From Comamonadaceae bacterium (GTDB lineage: Bacteria > Pseudomonadota > Gammaproteobacteria > Burkholderiales > Burkholderiaceae_C): 64,000 nucleotides of DNA. A program made the position numbers and the translations under genes. This document shows positions 1 to 8,750 of this stretch, one piece after another; the stretch's first letter is position 1; every line of letters starts with the position of its first letter. A model generated the notes under the pieces. It was given only the letters and a program-made list of their open reading frames with translations, was not told where the DNA came from and did no database searches. The stretch is taken from the NCBI GenBank assembly GCA_027488215.1, contig JAIYCB010000044.1, forward strand, positions 1 to 64,000, given 5' to 3'.

Positions 1-102
1 ATGAACAAAAGAATGGGAAGATATTGAGAGAGGTTCATTTGGGGACTTGCGGTATCACCGATGAACACCCCAAGTTTTGCAGCTTGGGTTGTTCTGTTTA
101 TC

Positions 103-187
103 TGGTGCCGTCGGCGAGACTCGAACTCGCACAGCTTTCGCCACTACCCCCTCAAGATAGCGTGTCTACCAATTTCACCACGACGGC
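103..187 (-). tRNA. tRNA-Leu (anticodon GAG)
   Basis: Read on the minus strand, the 85 bases fold as a class II tRNA. The acceptor strand begins GCCGUCG and pairs with CGACGGC, followed by an encoded CCA. The D-arm is AAUUGGUAGAC, the anticodon stem CUAUC/GGUAG carries loop UUGAGGG (anticodon GAG), there is a long variable arm, and the T-loop is GUUCGAGUC. It closely resembles E. coli tRNA-Leu(GAG). It lies downstream of secG on the same strand; in Comamonadaceae this tRNA commonly sits between secG and the nuo genes, which would be just left of the window. Bases 1-102 hold only a weak hairpin (CCCAAG/CTTGGG near 73-91) and no supported gene. Confidence 0.96.
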
Positions 188-330
188 AGGATACTTGTGC
201 CCAGTGAGCAAGAGGAACATCTTACGATGCATTTGGCTCTCTGAACAGTCTCAAATTTTACTCTCAAAACACCTTCATTTCCTTTGTAAAACACGGAAAT
301 TTGTGCAGAGCAGCAAAGCTTTGCTGAAGC

Positions 331-714
331 TTACTTGGCAGGGGCTGGCGGCACGCTGTTATCCGTCTTTGCGGCAGGCTCATTGCCAGGAATTTGCGCT
401 GCAGGACTCACATTGGCAGGTGAAACCGGGGCAGTGACCGCAACACCCTCAAGAACGCTGCCCGAAGAGGCAGGACGAACGTTGCTGAAATAAGCCAATA
501 ACAAAGTACAGACAAAAAACACGGCAGCCAAAACGGCTGTGGTCCGGGACAGGAAATTGGCACCTCCGGTTGCTCCGAACAAGCTGCCCGAACCACCGCT
601 GCCAAAGGCTGCGCCCATGTCAGCGCCTTTGCCGTGTTGGATCAAGATCAAACCAATCATGGCCAAAGCCGACAGCATCTGAACCACCAAAATCAAAGTT
701 AACATCATGCTCAT
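331..714 (-). CDS. secG: Protein-export membrane protein SecG
   Basis: A 127-residue inner-membrane subunit of the SecYEG translocon. Two hydrophobic segments lie near residues 4-24 and 52-75. They flank the cytoplasmic loop with the SecG hallmark (LIQHGKGADMG, then GSGGSGSLFG and a further G-rich stretch). A Pro/Ala-rich C-terminal tail follows, as usual in betaproteobacteria. The start is supported by GGAG seven bases before ATG. It follows tpiA on the same strand with a 39-base gap, so co-transcription with tpiA is likely. A 16-base perfect palindrome (311-326) begins five bases after the stop. Confidence 0.96.
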   Translation of the reverse strand: MSMMLTLILVVQMLSALAMIGLILIQHGKGADMGAAFGSGGSGSLFGATGGANFLSRTTAVLAAVFFVCTLLLAYFSNVRPASSGSVLEGVAVTAPVSPANVSPAAQIPGNEPAAKTDNSVPPAPAK

Positions 715-753
715 CAGAGTTCTCCGAAAAAATTACAAACAAAGATAGAAAGC

Positions 754-1506
754 TCAGCGAGAAGCGGCTTTCAAGATGGATAAATAGTCAGGTGCGTCGA
801 GAGAGGCACCGCCAATCAAACCGCCATCGACATCGGGCTGCGCCAACAAGTCTGCTGCGTTGGCTGCATTCATGCTGCCACCATACAAAATAGAGATGCG
901 TGTGGCTTGTGCGCTGGCCGCTTGCAACTGAGAACGCAGTACAGCATGCACCTGCTGGGCTTGTTCGGGTGTGGCCGTCAGGCCGGTGCCAATGGCCCAA
1001 ACGGGTTCATAGGCCACCACAATTTCACTGATGCAATGGCCGTTGGCATGGATCACGGCGGCCAACTGTCGCTTGACCACGGCCTCGGTTTGACCCGCTT
1101 CACGCTCGGCCAAGCTCTCACCCAAACACACAATTGGGGTGATACCTGCCGCCAATGCACGTTGCGCCTTGGCCGCCACAGTCACATCAGACTCTGCATG
1201 GTACTGGCGACGTTCAGAATGACCGACGATCACAAAACGCGCCGAAAAATCACGCAACATCTCAGCGGATACTTCACCTGTGTAGGGCCCCGAGGCATGG
1301 GCGGACACATCTTGTCCACCCAAGTCAACGGACGAACCCGTCAACAACTGTTGCATTTGCGCCAAATACGGTGCTGGCACACAAAGCGCCGACCGACATG
1401 ACACGGCACTCATGCCATCCAAAAGAGGGGCCACCAAAGATGCATTGGCAGCCAGGCTGCCGTTCATCTTCCAGTTTCCGACCATCAATTTGATGGAATG
1501 GCTCAT
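754..1506 (-). CDS. tpiA: Triosephosphate isomerase
   Basis: Interconverts glyceraldehyde-3-phosphate and dihydroxyacetone phosphate in glycolysis and gluconeogenesis (cytosol, homodimer). The 250-residue product has the TIM signature residues: GNWKMNG with catalytic Lys near the N-terminus, the GHSERR histidine region, the AYEPVWAIGTG loop with catalytic Glu, and the phosphate-binding YGGSMN and GGLIGGASL segments. I use ATG at 1506, whose A is also the last base of the upstream oxidoreductase stop (TGATG), rather than an in-frame TTG six bases earlier. The overlap implies translational coupling with the quinone oxidoreductase gene. Confidence 0.97.
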   Translation of the reverse strand: MSHSIKLMVGNWKMNGSLAANASLVAPLLDGMSAVSCRSALCVPAPYLAQMQQLLTGSSVDLGGQDVSAHASGPYTGEVSAEMLRDFSARFVIVGHSERRQYHAESDVTVAAKAQRALAAGITPIVCLGESLAEREAGQTEAVVKRQLAAVIHANGHCISEIVVAYEPVWAIGTGLTATPEQAQQVHAVLRSQLQAASAQATRISILYGGSMNAANAADLLAQPDVDGGLIGGASLDAPDYLSILKAASR

Positions 1507-2516
1507 CACCAAGTCACCACCAACTTGCCGACATGTTGATTGCTCTCCATCAAGCCATGCGCCTGCGCTGCACCCGATGTCAAGTCACCCGAAGCATCCA
1601 TCGCCCCAAAGACCGTGTGAATCACGGGCTTGATGGCGCCCGACTCGATCCATGGCCAAACGGTTTTCAGCAAAGACTGGGCAATCGCCGCCTTGAAAGC
1701 CACAGGACGCGGACGCAAGGTAGAGCCCGTGATGGTCAAGCGCCGACGCAGTACCAAACCCGCATTGAATTCGCTCTTGATGCCGCCTTGGACCGCGATG
1801 ATGACCAATCGACCCTCTTCGGCCAAGATCTCAACCTCACGCGCCACGTAGTCACCCGCAACCATGTCCAAAATCACATTCACACCCGCACCGCCGGTGA
1901 GGCGTTTGACCTCGGCCACAAAGTCGGTGGTCTTGTAATTGATGGCATGGTCCGCACCCAAAGCCAGGCAAGCCTGGCATTTGGCATCAGACCCCGCGGT
2001 AACGATCACCGTGACACCTGCCGCTTTGGCCATTTGAATGGCGGTCACGCCAATGCCGCTGGTGCCGCCTTGGATCAACAAAGTCTCGCCCGCTTGCAAG
2101 CGACCACGGTCAAAGACATTGCTCCACACCGTGAAGAAGGTTTCAGGAAGTGAAGCAGCTTCGGTATCGGTCAGACCTTTAGGAACTGGCAAACACTGTA
2201 CGACTGGGGCAACGCACAATTGCGCATAACCGCCGCCGGCCACCAAAGCGCACACGCGGTCACCCACCGCCACGCCAGCTGCGGCCATGGCCACAGCATC
2301 ACCCGACACCACCACGCCTGCCACTTCAAGCCCCGGGATATCCGAGGCACCTGGAGGCACTGGGTAGTTGCCGGTACGTTGCAGCACATCGGGGCGGTTG
2401 ATACCGCTGGCCGAGACGCGGATGAGCAACTCCCCTGCCCCAGCCACGGGATCGGGACGGGAGCCGGGTACCAGCACTGATGCAGCGCCGTAGCTTTGGA
2501 TTTCAATGACGTTCAT
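1506..2516 (-). CDS. NAD(P)H quinone oxidoreductase, zinc-independent MDR family (PIG3-like)
   Basis: A 336-residue medium-chain dehydrogenase/reductase. The N-terminal GroES-like domain (about 1-130) contains GINRPDVLQRTGNYPVPPG, which lacks the zinc-binding cysteines of alcohol dehydrogenases. The Rossmann domain has the nucleotide motif GGTSGIG near residue 150 and ends with an FKAAIAQSLL stretch. Such proteins (PIG3/QOR) reduce quinones with NADPH as detoxification enzymes; the substrate here is inferred. It is the first gene of a compact minus-strand run qor-tpiA-secG and overlaps tpiA by one base. In Comamonadaceae the same neighbour pair is common. Confidence 0.9.
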   Translation of the reverse strand: MNVIEIQSYGAASVLVPGSRPDPVAGAGELLIRVSASGINRPDVLQRTGNYPVPPGASDIPGLEVAGVVVSGDAVAMAAAGVAVGDRVCALVAGGGYAQLCVAPVVQCLPVPKGLTDTEAASLPETFFTVWSNVFDRGRLQAGETLLIQGGTSGIGVTAIQMAKAAGVTVIVTAGSDAKCQACLALGADHAINYKTTDFVAEVKRLTGGAGVNVILDMVAGDYVAREVEILAEEGRLVIIAVQGGIKSEFNAGLVLRRRLTITGSTLRPRPVAFKAAIAQSLLKTVWPWIESGAIKPVIHTVFGAMDASGDLTSGAAQAHGLMESNQHVGKLVVTW

Positions 2517-2615
2517 GGCAGGTTCAGCGTTATGCGTTATGCGTTTAGCGTGGAGGATGTATTGCGTTGGGGTTTAAAGCATATCGCTCAACGCTCAACC
2601 CTCAACGCACAAAGA

Positions 2616-4721
2616 TCAGCCCTGAGCAGGACGATCCAACAAAGCCTTCATCGACAACTTGATGCGGCCTTTTTCGTCGGTTTCCATGACCTTGACCTTG
2701 ACGATCTGGCCTTCGCTCAGGTAGTCGGTGACCTTCTCAACGCGCTCGTGGGCGATCTGGCTGATGTGCAGCAGACCGTCTTTGCCAGGCAACAAGTTGA
2801 TCAATGCACCGAAGTCCAAAATCTTGGTCACCGGGCCTTCGTAGACCTTGCCGATTTCGACTTCAGCGGTGATCTGCTCGATGCGCTTCTTCGCAATGTC
2901 GGCCTTCTCGCCGTCGGTGGCGGCGATGGTGATCGTGCCGTCTTCTTCGATGTTGATCTGGCAACCAGTTTCTTCGGTCAGGGCACGGATGGTCGCGCCG
3001 CCCTTGCCGATCACGTCACGGATTTTCTCGGGGTTGATCTTCATGGTGAAGAGCTTGGGCGCGAAATCCGACACTTCGGTGTTGGCCGTGCTCATCGCCT
3101 CTTGCATCTTGCCCAGAATGTGCATCCGCGCTTCTTTGGCTTGGGCCAATGCCACTTGCATGATCTCTTTGGTGATGCCCTGGATCTTGATGTCCATCTG
3201 CAAAGCGGTGATGCCGTTGGTGGTACCCGCCACTTTGAAGTCCATGTCACCCAGGTGGTCTTCGTCACCCAGGATGTCGGTCAGCACCGCAAAGCGGTTG
3301 TCTTCCTTGATCAGGCCCATGGCGATACCGGCCACATGCGCCTTCATGGGCACACCGGCATCCATCATCGACAGGCAGCCGCCGCAAACCGAAGCCATGG
3401 ACGACGAGCCATTCGATTCGGTGATCTCGGACACCACACGCACGGTGTAGGGAAACTCTTCTTTGGTCGGCAGCACAGCGGCCAAAGCCCGCTTGGCCAA
3501 ACGGCCGTGGCCGATTTCGCGGCGCTTGGTCGAGCCCATGCGGCCCACTTCGCCGGTGGCAAAGGGAGGCATGTTGTAGTGGAACATGAAGCGGTCTTCG
3601 AACTCGCCGGCCAGCGCGTCGATGCGCTGTGCGTCACGCTCAGTACCCAAGGTGGTGATCACCAAAGCCTGGGTTTCGCCACGTGTGAACAGGGCCGAAC
3701 CATGGGTGCGTGGCAGCACGCTGTTGCGGATTTCGATGGGGCGCACAGTGCGAGTGTCGCGGCCGTCGATACGGGGCTCTCCGGCCAGAATCTGGCTGCG
3801 CACAATGCGCGCTTCGATTTCGAACAACAGGTTGTCGAGCTTGACGGGGTCAAACGCCACGCCCTCTTCTGTCAAGGCGACTTTGACCGAAGCGTAGGCT
3901 TCACGGCATGCGTGCGTGCGGGCTTGCTTGTTACGGATTTGGTAAGCAGCGCGCAGTTTTTCTTCGGCAAGCGAAGCCAGCTTGGCTTCGAAAGCGGTGT
4001 CGCGGGCAGGCGCTTGCCAGTCCCAAACCGGCTTGCCGGCTTCCCGTACCAGATCGTGAATCGCATTGATCGCAATCGCCGATTGCTCGTGGCCATACAC
4101 AACGCCACCCAACATGACTTCTTCGGACAGTTGCAGAGCTTCAGATTCGACCATCAGCACAGCGGCTTCGGTACCCGCCACCACCAGGTCCATCACGCTG
4201 TCTTTGCGCTGGGTCTGGCCGGGGTTCAGGACGTATTCGCCGTTGATGTAACCCACGCGAGCGGCACCGATGGGGCCGTTGAACGGGATGCCCGAGATGG
4301 ACAAAGCGGCAGACACGGCGATCATCGAAGCGATATCAGCGTCTACTTCAGGGTTCAAGGACACGGTGTGGACGACCACGTGCACGTCGTTGTAGAAACC
4401 TTCGGGGAACAGAGGACGGATCGGACGGTCGATCAGACGGCTGGTCAGGGTCTCGTGCTCGCTGGGCTTGGCTTCACGCTTGAAGAAGCTGCCGGGAATC
4501 TTGCCTGCGGCGTAAGTCTTTTCGATGTAATCGACGGTGAGGGGGAAGAAATCTTGACCCGCCTTGGCGATCTTGGAACCCACGACGGTGGCGAGCACCA
4601 CAGTGCCTTCCATGTCGAGCAGCACAGCGCCACCAGCTTGGCGGGCGACTTCGCCGGTTTCCATCTTGACCGTGTGCTGGCCCCATTGGAATGTTTTGGT
4701 GACTTTATTGAAAATGGACAT
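2616..4721 (-). CDS. pnp: Polyribonucleotide nucleotidyltransferase (PNPase)
   Basis: 3'-5' phosphorolytic exoribonuclease and degradosome component. The 701-residue product starts at the ATG with AGGAG about eight bases upstream ([14 protein letters not shown]), not at the longer in-frame start. It has two RNase PH-like domains: the first starts MSIFNK and the second carries the FFRS-like phosphate region and RREIGHG. A C-terminal KH domain ([13 protein letters not shown], about 560-610) and an S1 domain ([16 protein letters not shown], about 620-690) follow. It is downstream of rpsO, the near-universal rpsO-pnp order, with a strong hairpin between. An open antisense frame of 746 codons over this gene is a codon-bias shadow. 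Confidence 0.98.
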   Translation of the reverse strand: MSIFNKVTKTFQWGQHTVKMETGEVARQAGGAVLLDMEGTVVLATVVGSKIAKAGQDFFPLTVDYIEKTYAAGKIPGSFFKREAKPSEHETLTSRLIDRPIRPLFPEGFYNDVHVVVHTVSLNPEVDADIASMIAVSAALSISGIPFNGPIGAARVGYINGEYVLNPGQTQRKDSVMDLVVAGTEAAVLMVESEALQLSEEVMLGGVVYGHEQSAIAINAIHDLVREAGKPVWDWQAPARDTAFEAKLASLAEEKLRAAYQIRNKQARTHACREAYASVKVALTEEGVAFDPVKLDNLLFEIEARIVRSQILAGEPRIDGRDTRTVRPIEIRNSVLPRTHGSALFTRGETQALVITTLGTERDAQRIDALAGEFEDRFMFHYNMPPFATGEVGRMGSTKRREIGHGRLAKRALAAVLPTKEEFPYTVRVVSEITESNGSSSMASVCGGCLSMMDAGVPMKAHVAGIAMGLIKEDNRFAVLTDILGDEDHLGDMDFKVAGTTNGITALQMDIKIQGITKEIMQVALAQAKEARMHILGKMQEAMSTANTEVSDFAPKLFTMKINPEKIRDVIGKGGATIRALTEETGCQINIEEDGTITIAATDGEKADIAKKRIEQITAEVEIGKVYEGPVTKILDFGALINLLPGKDGLLHISQIAHERVEKVTDYLSEGQIVKVKVMETDEKGRIKLSMKALLDRPAQG

Positions 4722-4890
4722 GTTCAGAACTCCTGAAAACAAAAGCGCATGAGGCTGCACTGTGGGCCCGGAAGATGACGCTCTGAACTCGATGCCATTC
4801 CACAAAACCTTGCAAAACTTTGCACAAAAGCCTTGTGGAATGACACAGCGCGAGATCGCCCTGACAAATTCCGAAGAAAAAAAGAATAAA

Positions 4891-4920
4891 GCGCCTGAGC
4901 TAGTGAACTAACTCAGGCGC
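4891..4920 (-). terminator. Intercistronic hairpin between rpsO and pnp
   Basis: A nine-base-pair stem GCGCCTGAG/CTCAGGCGC with a 12-base loop starts about 20 bases after the rpsO stop. On the minus strand it is followed by TTTATTCTTTTTTTC, so it looks like an intrinsic terminator or attenuator (comparable in position to E. coli rpsO t1). About 170 bases then separate it from pnp; I see no second clear stem where the E. coli RNase III site would be. Confidence 0.8.
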
Positions 4921-4939
4921 TTTTCATCTGGAGAGACAA

Positions 4940-5206
4940 TTACTTACGCAGGCCAAGCTTGGCGATCAGCGCAACATAACGGTCAGCATCACGGGACTTG
5001 AGGTAGTCCAGCAATTTGCGGCGACGGCTGACCATGCGCAGCAAACCCCGGCGACCGTGATGGTCTTTGGCGTGTGTTTTGAAGTGAGGTGTCAGCTCGT
5101 TGATGCGGGCTGTCAGCAAAGCCACTTGGACTTCTGGGGAACCAGTGTCGTTGGCAGCGCGTGCGTTGGCCTTGACGACCTCGGCCTTGATTGATGATGC
5201 AATCAT
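4940..5206 (-). CDS. rpsO: 30S ribosomal protein S15
   Basis: An 88-residue primary 16S rRNA-binding protein of the small-subunit platform. The sequence shows the S15 helices and conserved residues, e.g. [33 protein letters not shown] and [10 protein letters not shown], with ending [12 protein letters not shown]. Length is normal for the family (about 89). It precedes pnp, as in most proteobacteria. A good -10 box (TATAAT) sits about 115 bases upstream, leaving a leader in which autoregulation by S15 would be expected from other species but is not demonstrated here. Confidence 0.98.
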   Translation of the reverse strand: MIASSIKAEVVKANARAANDTGSPEVQVALLTARINELTPHFKTHAKDHHGRRGLLRMVSRRRKLLDYLKSRDADRYVALIAKLGLRK

Positions 5207-5320
5207 GGTGTTTTCCTTGTTGTTTCGCCGGGTTCATCGCTGAATTTCGGCGGGTTAATGACTTGCGCCAGCAGCCGGAAAAGCCAATGGCGTGCGCTTT
5301 GCAGATCGCAAAACTTGAGG

Positions 5321-5326
5321 ATTATA
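5321..5326 (-). promoter_or_regulatory. Probable sigma-70 -10 element for rpsO-pnp
   Basis: A perfect TATAAT on the minus strand (plus-strand ATTATA). The -35 region, about 16-17 bases upstream, is poor (CAGTTG-like). The implied mRNA has a leader of roughly 105-110 bases before rpsO. The 5207-5450 gap otherwise contains no convincing gene; the 69-codon frame overlapping it lacks any recognisable features. Confidence 0.55.
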
Positions 5327-5450
5327 GCGCGAAACACTGCTGCAACTGACCACCCCAAACCGCCAAGCAAGTACACCAAAGTTCCAAAGTTCTGGGCATA
5401 AAAGGACTTCAAAGCACCCGAATCAAGCCTCCAACACCATGTTGGGGCAT

Positions 5451-5912
5451 TCAGGGCCTTCGCACGCGTTCATGCTTGATGCTGGCGTCCATCGAGCCAA
5501 CCAGCAGGTGCATCTCTTGCGCCAAGATTTTGAGCACGTCATCCAAGGTGACAAGGCCCATCAATTCGTCGTTGGGACCGACCACAGGCACACGCCGAAC
5601 GCCATGCTCGCGCATGTTGCGCATCAGCACGGGCAACGGATCGCCCTCGTTGGCCGTGACCAGGCGTGAGCTCATCACGTCCTCCAGACACAAAGGCTCC
5701 GGGTCCAGACCCATGGCCACCACCGACATCACGATGTCGCGGTCGGTGATCAGCCCGCGCACCTGGCGGCTGCCGTTGGTGTCCTCGACCACCACGAGGC
5801 AGCCCACATGGTCCTCGCGCATGAGTTGCGCAGCCGCCGTCACACTGGTGTTCTGATAAGCGACCGAGACCTTGCGCTTGCAGATGCCTCCCGCTGTCAA
5901 TTGTTGGTCCAT
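5451..5912 (-). CDS. CBS-domain pair protein
   Basis: About 153 residues consisting almost entirely of two CBS motifs, which bind adenosine nucleotides and act as energy or redox sensors. CBS1 includes VSVAYQNTSVTAAAQLM and VRGLITDRDIVM. CBS2 includes EDVMSSRLVT, VRRVPVVGPNDELMGLVTLDDV. No catalytic domain is attached, so it is a stand-alone regulator. I choose the ATG at 5912 because AGGAG lies five bases before it; an upstream in-frame extension lacks features. It follows hsp20 on the same strand, with a strong hairpin in between, and belongs to the stress cluster with the FtsH paralogue. Confidence 0.85.
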   Translation of the reverse strand: MDQQLTAGGICKRKVSVAYQNTSVTAAAQLMREDHVGCLVVVEDTNGSRQVRGLITDRDIVMSVVAMGLDPEPLCLEDVMSSRLVTANEGDPLPVLMRNMREHGVRRVPVVGPNDELMGLVTLDDVLKILAQEMHLLVGSMDASIKHERVRRP

Positions 5913-5975
5913 CATGGCTCCTGGTCTCATGTTCGAAAAGCTCAGGTAGCCCGCCCCAGGCAGGCCCCATCCCAA

Positions 5976-6003
5976 GGCATTGACCACAGCCGTGGTCAAT
6001 GCC
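5976..6003. repeat. Perfect 12-bp inverted repeat downstream of hsp20
   Basis: GGCATTGACCAC / GTGGTCAATGCC with a four-base loop, 18 bases after the hsp20 stop and upstream of the CBS gene. There is no T-run on either side, so it is not a classical intrinsic terminator. It may be a 3'-end stabiliser or processing signal of hsp20 mRNA. The hsp20 stop codon itself overlaps a small GCCTGA/TCAGGC stem. Confidence 0.6.
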
Positions 6004-6020
6004 TGAGCCTGCGCCTGAAA

Positions 6021-6455
6021 TCAGGCGATCTTCAGAACGTGGCTCTGACCGTTGTGCTTTTTGGGCAAGGTCAGTTGAAGCACACCGTTTTCGTATTTGG
6101 CCAACGCAGCGTCCTGATCCACGCTTTCATCGAGCGTGAACGTGCGCGAGACGCTGCCGTAATAACGCTCGCAGCGGATGAGCTTGGCACCCTCTTTCTG
6201 CTCTTTTTCCTTTCGCACCTCAGCGCTCACCGACACCAAATTGCCATCCACCGACACCTTGATGTCATCCTTGTTGACGCCTGGTATCTCAGCCTTGACA
6301 AAAAAATTCTTGTCGTCCTCCGACAAGTCCAGACGCATCTGCGGTTCACCCTCCATCAGGCGGTAGACAGGGCGCAAGGCAAATCCTTTGAAAAAGTCGT
6401 CGCTGAACGGGTCACGCAGCTCACTGAAGGGGTTGAATCGTGCAAGATTGCTCAT
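6021..6455 (-). CDS. Small heat-shock protein Hsp20 (alpha-crystallin domain)
   Basis: An ATP-independent holdase chaperone of 144 residues. N-terminal sequence NLARFNPFSELRDPF is typical of proteobacterial class A/HSP20 proteins. The alpha-crystallin domain spans about 38-140 and includes EIPGVNKDDIKVSV and the conserved YGSVSRTFTLDESVD and ENGVLQLTLPKK motifs. The IXI-like tail is reduced to HVLKIA. Start at ATG 6455 is supported by GGAG six bases upstream; an upstream in-frame ATG would place the ribosome site inside the gene. It is divergent from the FtsH paralogue and upstream of the CBS gene. Confidence 0.93.
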   Translation of the reverse strand: MSNLARFNPFSELRDPFSDDFFKGFALRPVYRLMEGEPQMRLDLSEDDKNFFVKAEIPGVNKDDIKVSVDGNLVSVSAEVRKEKEQKEGAKLIRCERYYGSVSRTFTLDESVDQDAALAKYENGVLQLTLPKKHNGQSHVLKIA

Positions 6456-6530
6456 GGGGTTCTCCATTGTCAAAAAATGCTCGCGGCCTTGCCGCTGTTT
6501 GAAAGGCGGGCCATTCCGTGCTCACCCACA

Positions 6531-6553
6531 GGGCGGGTCACCATGACCCGCCC
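6531..6553. repeat. Perfect 10-bp inverted repeat in the hsp20/ftsH divergent region
   Basis: GGGCGGGTCA / TGACCCGCCC with a three-base loop. It is about 76-98 bases upstream of hsp20, with a second smaller GCGGC/GCCGC stem at 6483-6495. It could be a leader hairpin of hsp20 mRNA, a terminator-like structure or an operator between the divergent genes. I could not find a convincing sigma-32 or sigma-70 promoter in this 270-base gap. Confidence 0.55.
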
Positions 6554-6725
6554 CACGGCCAATGTCGCCGCTCGGCCTTGCATGGTCAGTTATTCAATGC
6601 ACACAACCCAGGCCTTCAAAAGTTAACCGACAAGCTTTGCAACAAAGTTTGCGCCGTCGCAATGAATCAATTGACCGAAAGGCGCAGCATGAACGTCTGT
6701 TCAACCAGAACGCAGATTGCACATC

Positions 6726-8582
6726 ATGAGCCGACTCCCCCCAGCGGGCAGCCGCATGTCGCCGAAATCGGTCTGGGCATTGGCCTATGCACTGGTCGCC
6801 ACTTTGTTGCTGTTGTGGGTACAAGGCCTGCTGCAAGGCAGCGCCTCCACCGAAACCGTGCCCTACAGCCAGTTTGAGCAAGCGCTGGCAGATGGCCGTA
6901 TCACTGAAGTGGCCATCTCGGACCAGACCCTTATCGGCCTGCTCAAAGAGCCCATTGGCCACAAGACGCGCTGGCAAGCCGTGCGGGTGGAGCCCGATTT
7001 GGCAGAACGTATGCAGGCCTACCAAGTGCCCTACAGTCGGGTCATTGAGAACACCTGGCTGCGCGATGCGCTGTCATGGGTTTTGCCCTCTCTGGTATTT
7101 TTCGGGTTGTGGTTTTTCCTGATACGCCGCACGATGGGCCAGCAAGGCGCAGGCAGCTTTCTGAACATCGGAAAAAGCCGCGCCAAGGTCTATGCGATGC
7201 GCGACACTGGCGTGAACTTTGCTGATGTGGCCGGGGTGGACGAGGCCAAGCAGGAGCTGATGGAGGTGGTTGACTTTTTGAAACACCCTGCAGACTATGG
7301 CCGCCTGGGTGCCCACACCCCCAAAGGCGTGCTGCTGGTCGGTCCGCCCGGCACCGGCAAAACCCTTTTGGCCAAAGCCGTGGCGGGTGAGGCAGGCGTG
7401 CCTTTTTTCTCGATGCCTGGCAGTGAATTTGTCGAACTCTTTGTCGGCGTCGGCGCTGCGCGGGTGCGCGATTTGTTCGAGCAAGCACGTCGATCGGCCC
7501 CGGCCATCATCTTCATCGACGAACTGGACGCGCTTGGCCGCGCACGCGGGGCGTTTGCGGGCCTCGGCGGGCACGATGAAAAAGAACAAACCCTCAACCA
7601 ATTGTTAGCAGAAATGGACGGCTTTGACACCGGCTCCGGCGTGATCATTCTGGCGGCCACCAACCGCCCCGAGATCCTTGACCCCGCCCTGTTGCGTGCA
7701 GGCCGCTTTGACCGTCAAGTGTTGGTGGACAAGCCTGACAAAAAAGGCCGCGTCGATATCCTGCAAGTGCATGTGCGCAAAGTGTCTCTGGACCCGCTGC
7801 TGTCGCTTCCCGAAGTGGCGGCCATCACCCCGGGCTTCACAGGGGCCGACCTGGCCAACCTGGTCAACGAAGCGGCGATTGTGGCCACACGCCGCCACGC
7901 AGGCAGCGTGAGTCTGCCCGACTTCACAGCAGCGGTCGAACGCATCGTAGCCGGCCTGGAAAAGCGCAACCGCGTGCTCAACCCCCAAGAGCGGCTGGCC
8001 GTGGCGCACCACGAAATGGGCCATGTGCTGGTGGCTCTGGCCCTGCCTGACGGCGACACAGTACACAAAGTGTCCATCGTGGCACGCGGTATCGGCTCAC
8101 TCGGCTACACTATCCAGCGCCCCACCGAAGACCGCTACCTGATGACGCAAGCCGAGTTGGAGCGCAAGATCTGCGTGCTCTTGGGCGGGAGAGCCGCCGA
8201 AAAACTCATGCTCGGCCACCTCTCGACCGGCGCGGCCGATGATCTGGCCAAAGCCTCCCAAATCGCCCGTGAAATGGTCATGCGCTACGGCATGGACGAA
8301 GCCCTGGGCTGCGTCAGCCACGACATTCATCGCGGCACACCGCTCGGGCTGAGTGAGCCGTTTTTGACGCCTCCCGCCGAGCCGATTTCAGAGGCCACTC
8401 AGCAGAGGATTGATACCGCCATTGCCTCGCTACTTTCGCACAACCTGCAACGTGCCACGCATATTTTGCACACCAATCGCAGCGTGCTCGAGCGTTGCTC
8501 GATTGAACTGCTGAAACTCGAAACCCTGGACACCCAGGCCTTGAAAGATCTGACAGGTGATTTGATCCCCGAACCGGTGTAA
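6726..8582 (+). CDS. FtsH-family membrane AAA+ zinc metalloprotease (paralogue)
   Basis: A membrane-anchored ATP-dependent protease of about 618 residues. Two transmembrane segments (about 17-37 and 117-134) flank a short periplasmic domain. The AAA+ module has Walker A GPPGTGKT (about 206-213), Walker B FIDELDA and the second region of homology ([18 protein letters not shown]). The protease domain carries zinc motif HEMGH (about 429-433; the family more often has HEAGH) and the third ligand Asp in TGAADDL. The housekeeping ftsH usually follows rlmE and precedes folP; neither is here, and this copy is next to hsp20, so I regard it as an accessory paralogue. ATG 6726 is chosen over a TTG three codons upstream; no strong ribosome site is visible. 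Confidence 0.92.
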   Translation: MSRLPPAGSRMSPKSVWALAYALVATLLLLWVQGLLQGSASTETVPYSQFEQALADGRITEVAISDQTLIGLLKEPIGHKTRWQAVRVEPDLAERMQAYQVPYSRVIENTWLRDALSWVLPSLVFFGLWFFLIRRTMGQQGAGSFLNIGKSRAKVYAMRDTGVNFADVAGVDEAKQELMEVVDFLKHPADYGRLGAHTPKGVLLVGPPGTGKTLLAKAVAGEAGVPFFSMPGSEFVELFVGVGAARVRDLFEQARRSAPAIIFIDELDALGRARGAFAGLGGHDEKEQTLNQLLAEMDGFDTGSGVIILAATNRPEILDPALLRAGRFDRQVLVDKPDKKGRVDILQVHVRKVSLDPLLSLPEVAAITPGFTGADLANLVNEAAIVATRRHAGSVSLPDFTAAVERIVAGLEKRNRVLNPQERLAVAHHEMGHVLVALALPDGDTVHKVSIVARGIGSLGYTIQRPTEDRYLMTQAELERKICVLLGGRAAEKLMLGHLSTGAADDLAKASQIAREMVMRYGMDEALGCVSHDIHRGTPLGLSEPFLTPPAEPISEATQQRIDTAIASLLSHNLQRATHILHTNRSVLERCSIELLKLETLDTQALKDLTGDLIPEPV

Positions 8583-8750
8583 GCACCGGCAAAGTCCCGG
8601 CACCTTGCCCGATCGTGGGGTTCGTCCGTCACCCCATGGCCCGTGACTCGGGCAGCACCTGTCCGAGCAGCGCCGTGTCATTAGCATGACGGCTGGTCGC
8701 AAATTCTTGCAAATCATTACTACAAAACAATAGCTCTCCGCCAAAATGGC

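Noticed and set aside
1..102. Possible promoter or start of a nuo gene at the left edge
   Set aside because: Only a weak hairpin is visible; the nuo operon is inferred from usual synteny and not present in the sequence.
2517..2615. Repetitive-looking ATGCGTTATGCG and CTCAACG stretches between qor and pnp
   Set aside because: Only two or three short imperfect copies, no hairpin or known repeat family; probably chance.
2496..4736. 746-codon open frame on the plus strand across pnp
   Set aside because: Shadow of pnp created by high-GC codon bias; no family features, and pnp has strong motifs and a ribosome site.
4722..4805. 28-codon N-terminal extension of pnp
   Set aside because: The internal ATG at 4721 has AGGAG and matches the family N-terminus.
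5203..5412. 69-codon frame upstream of rpsO
   Set aside because: Overlaps the rpsO leader and -10 box; no ribosome site or recognisable protein features.
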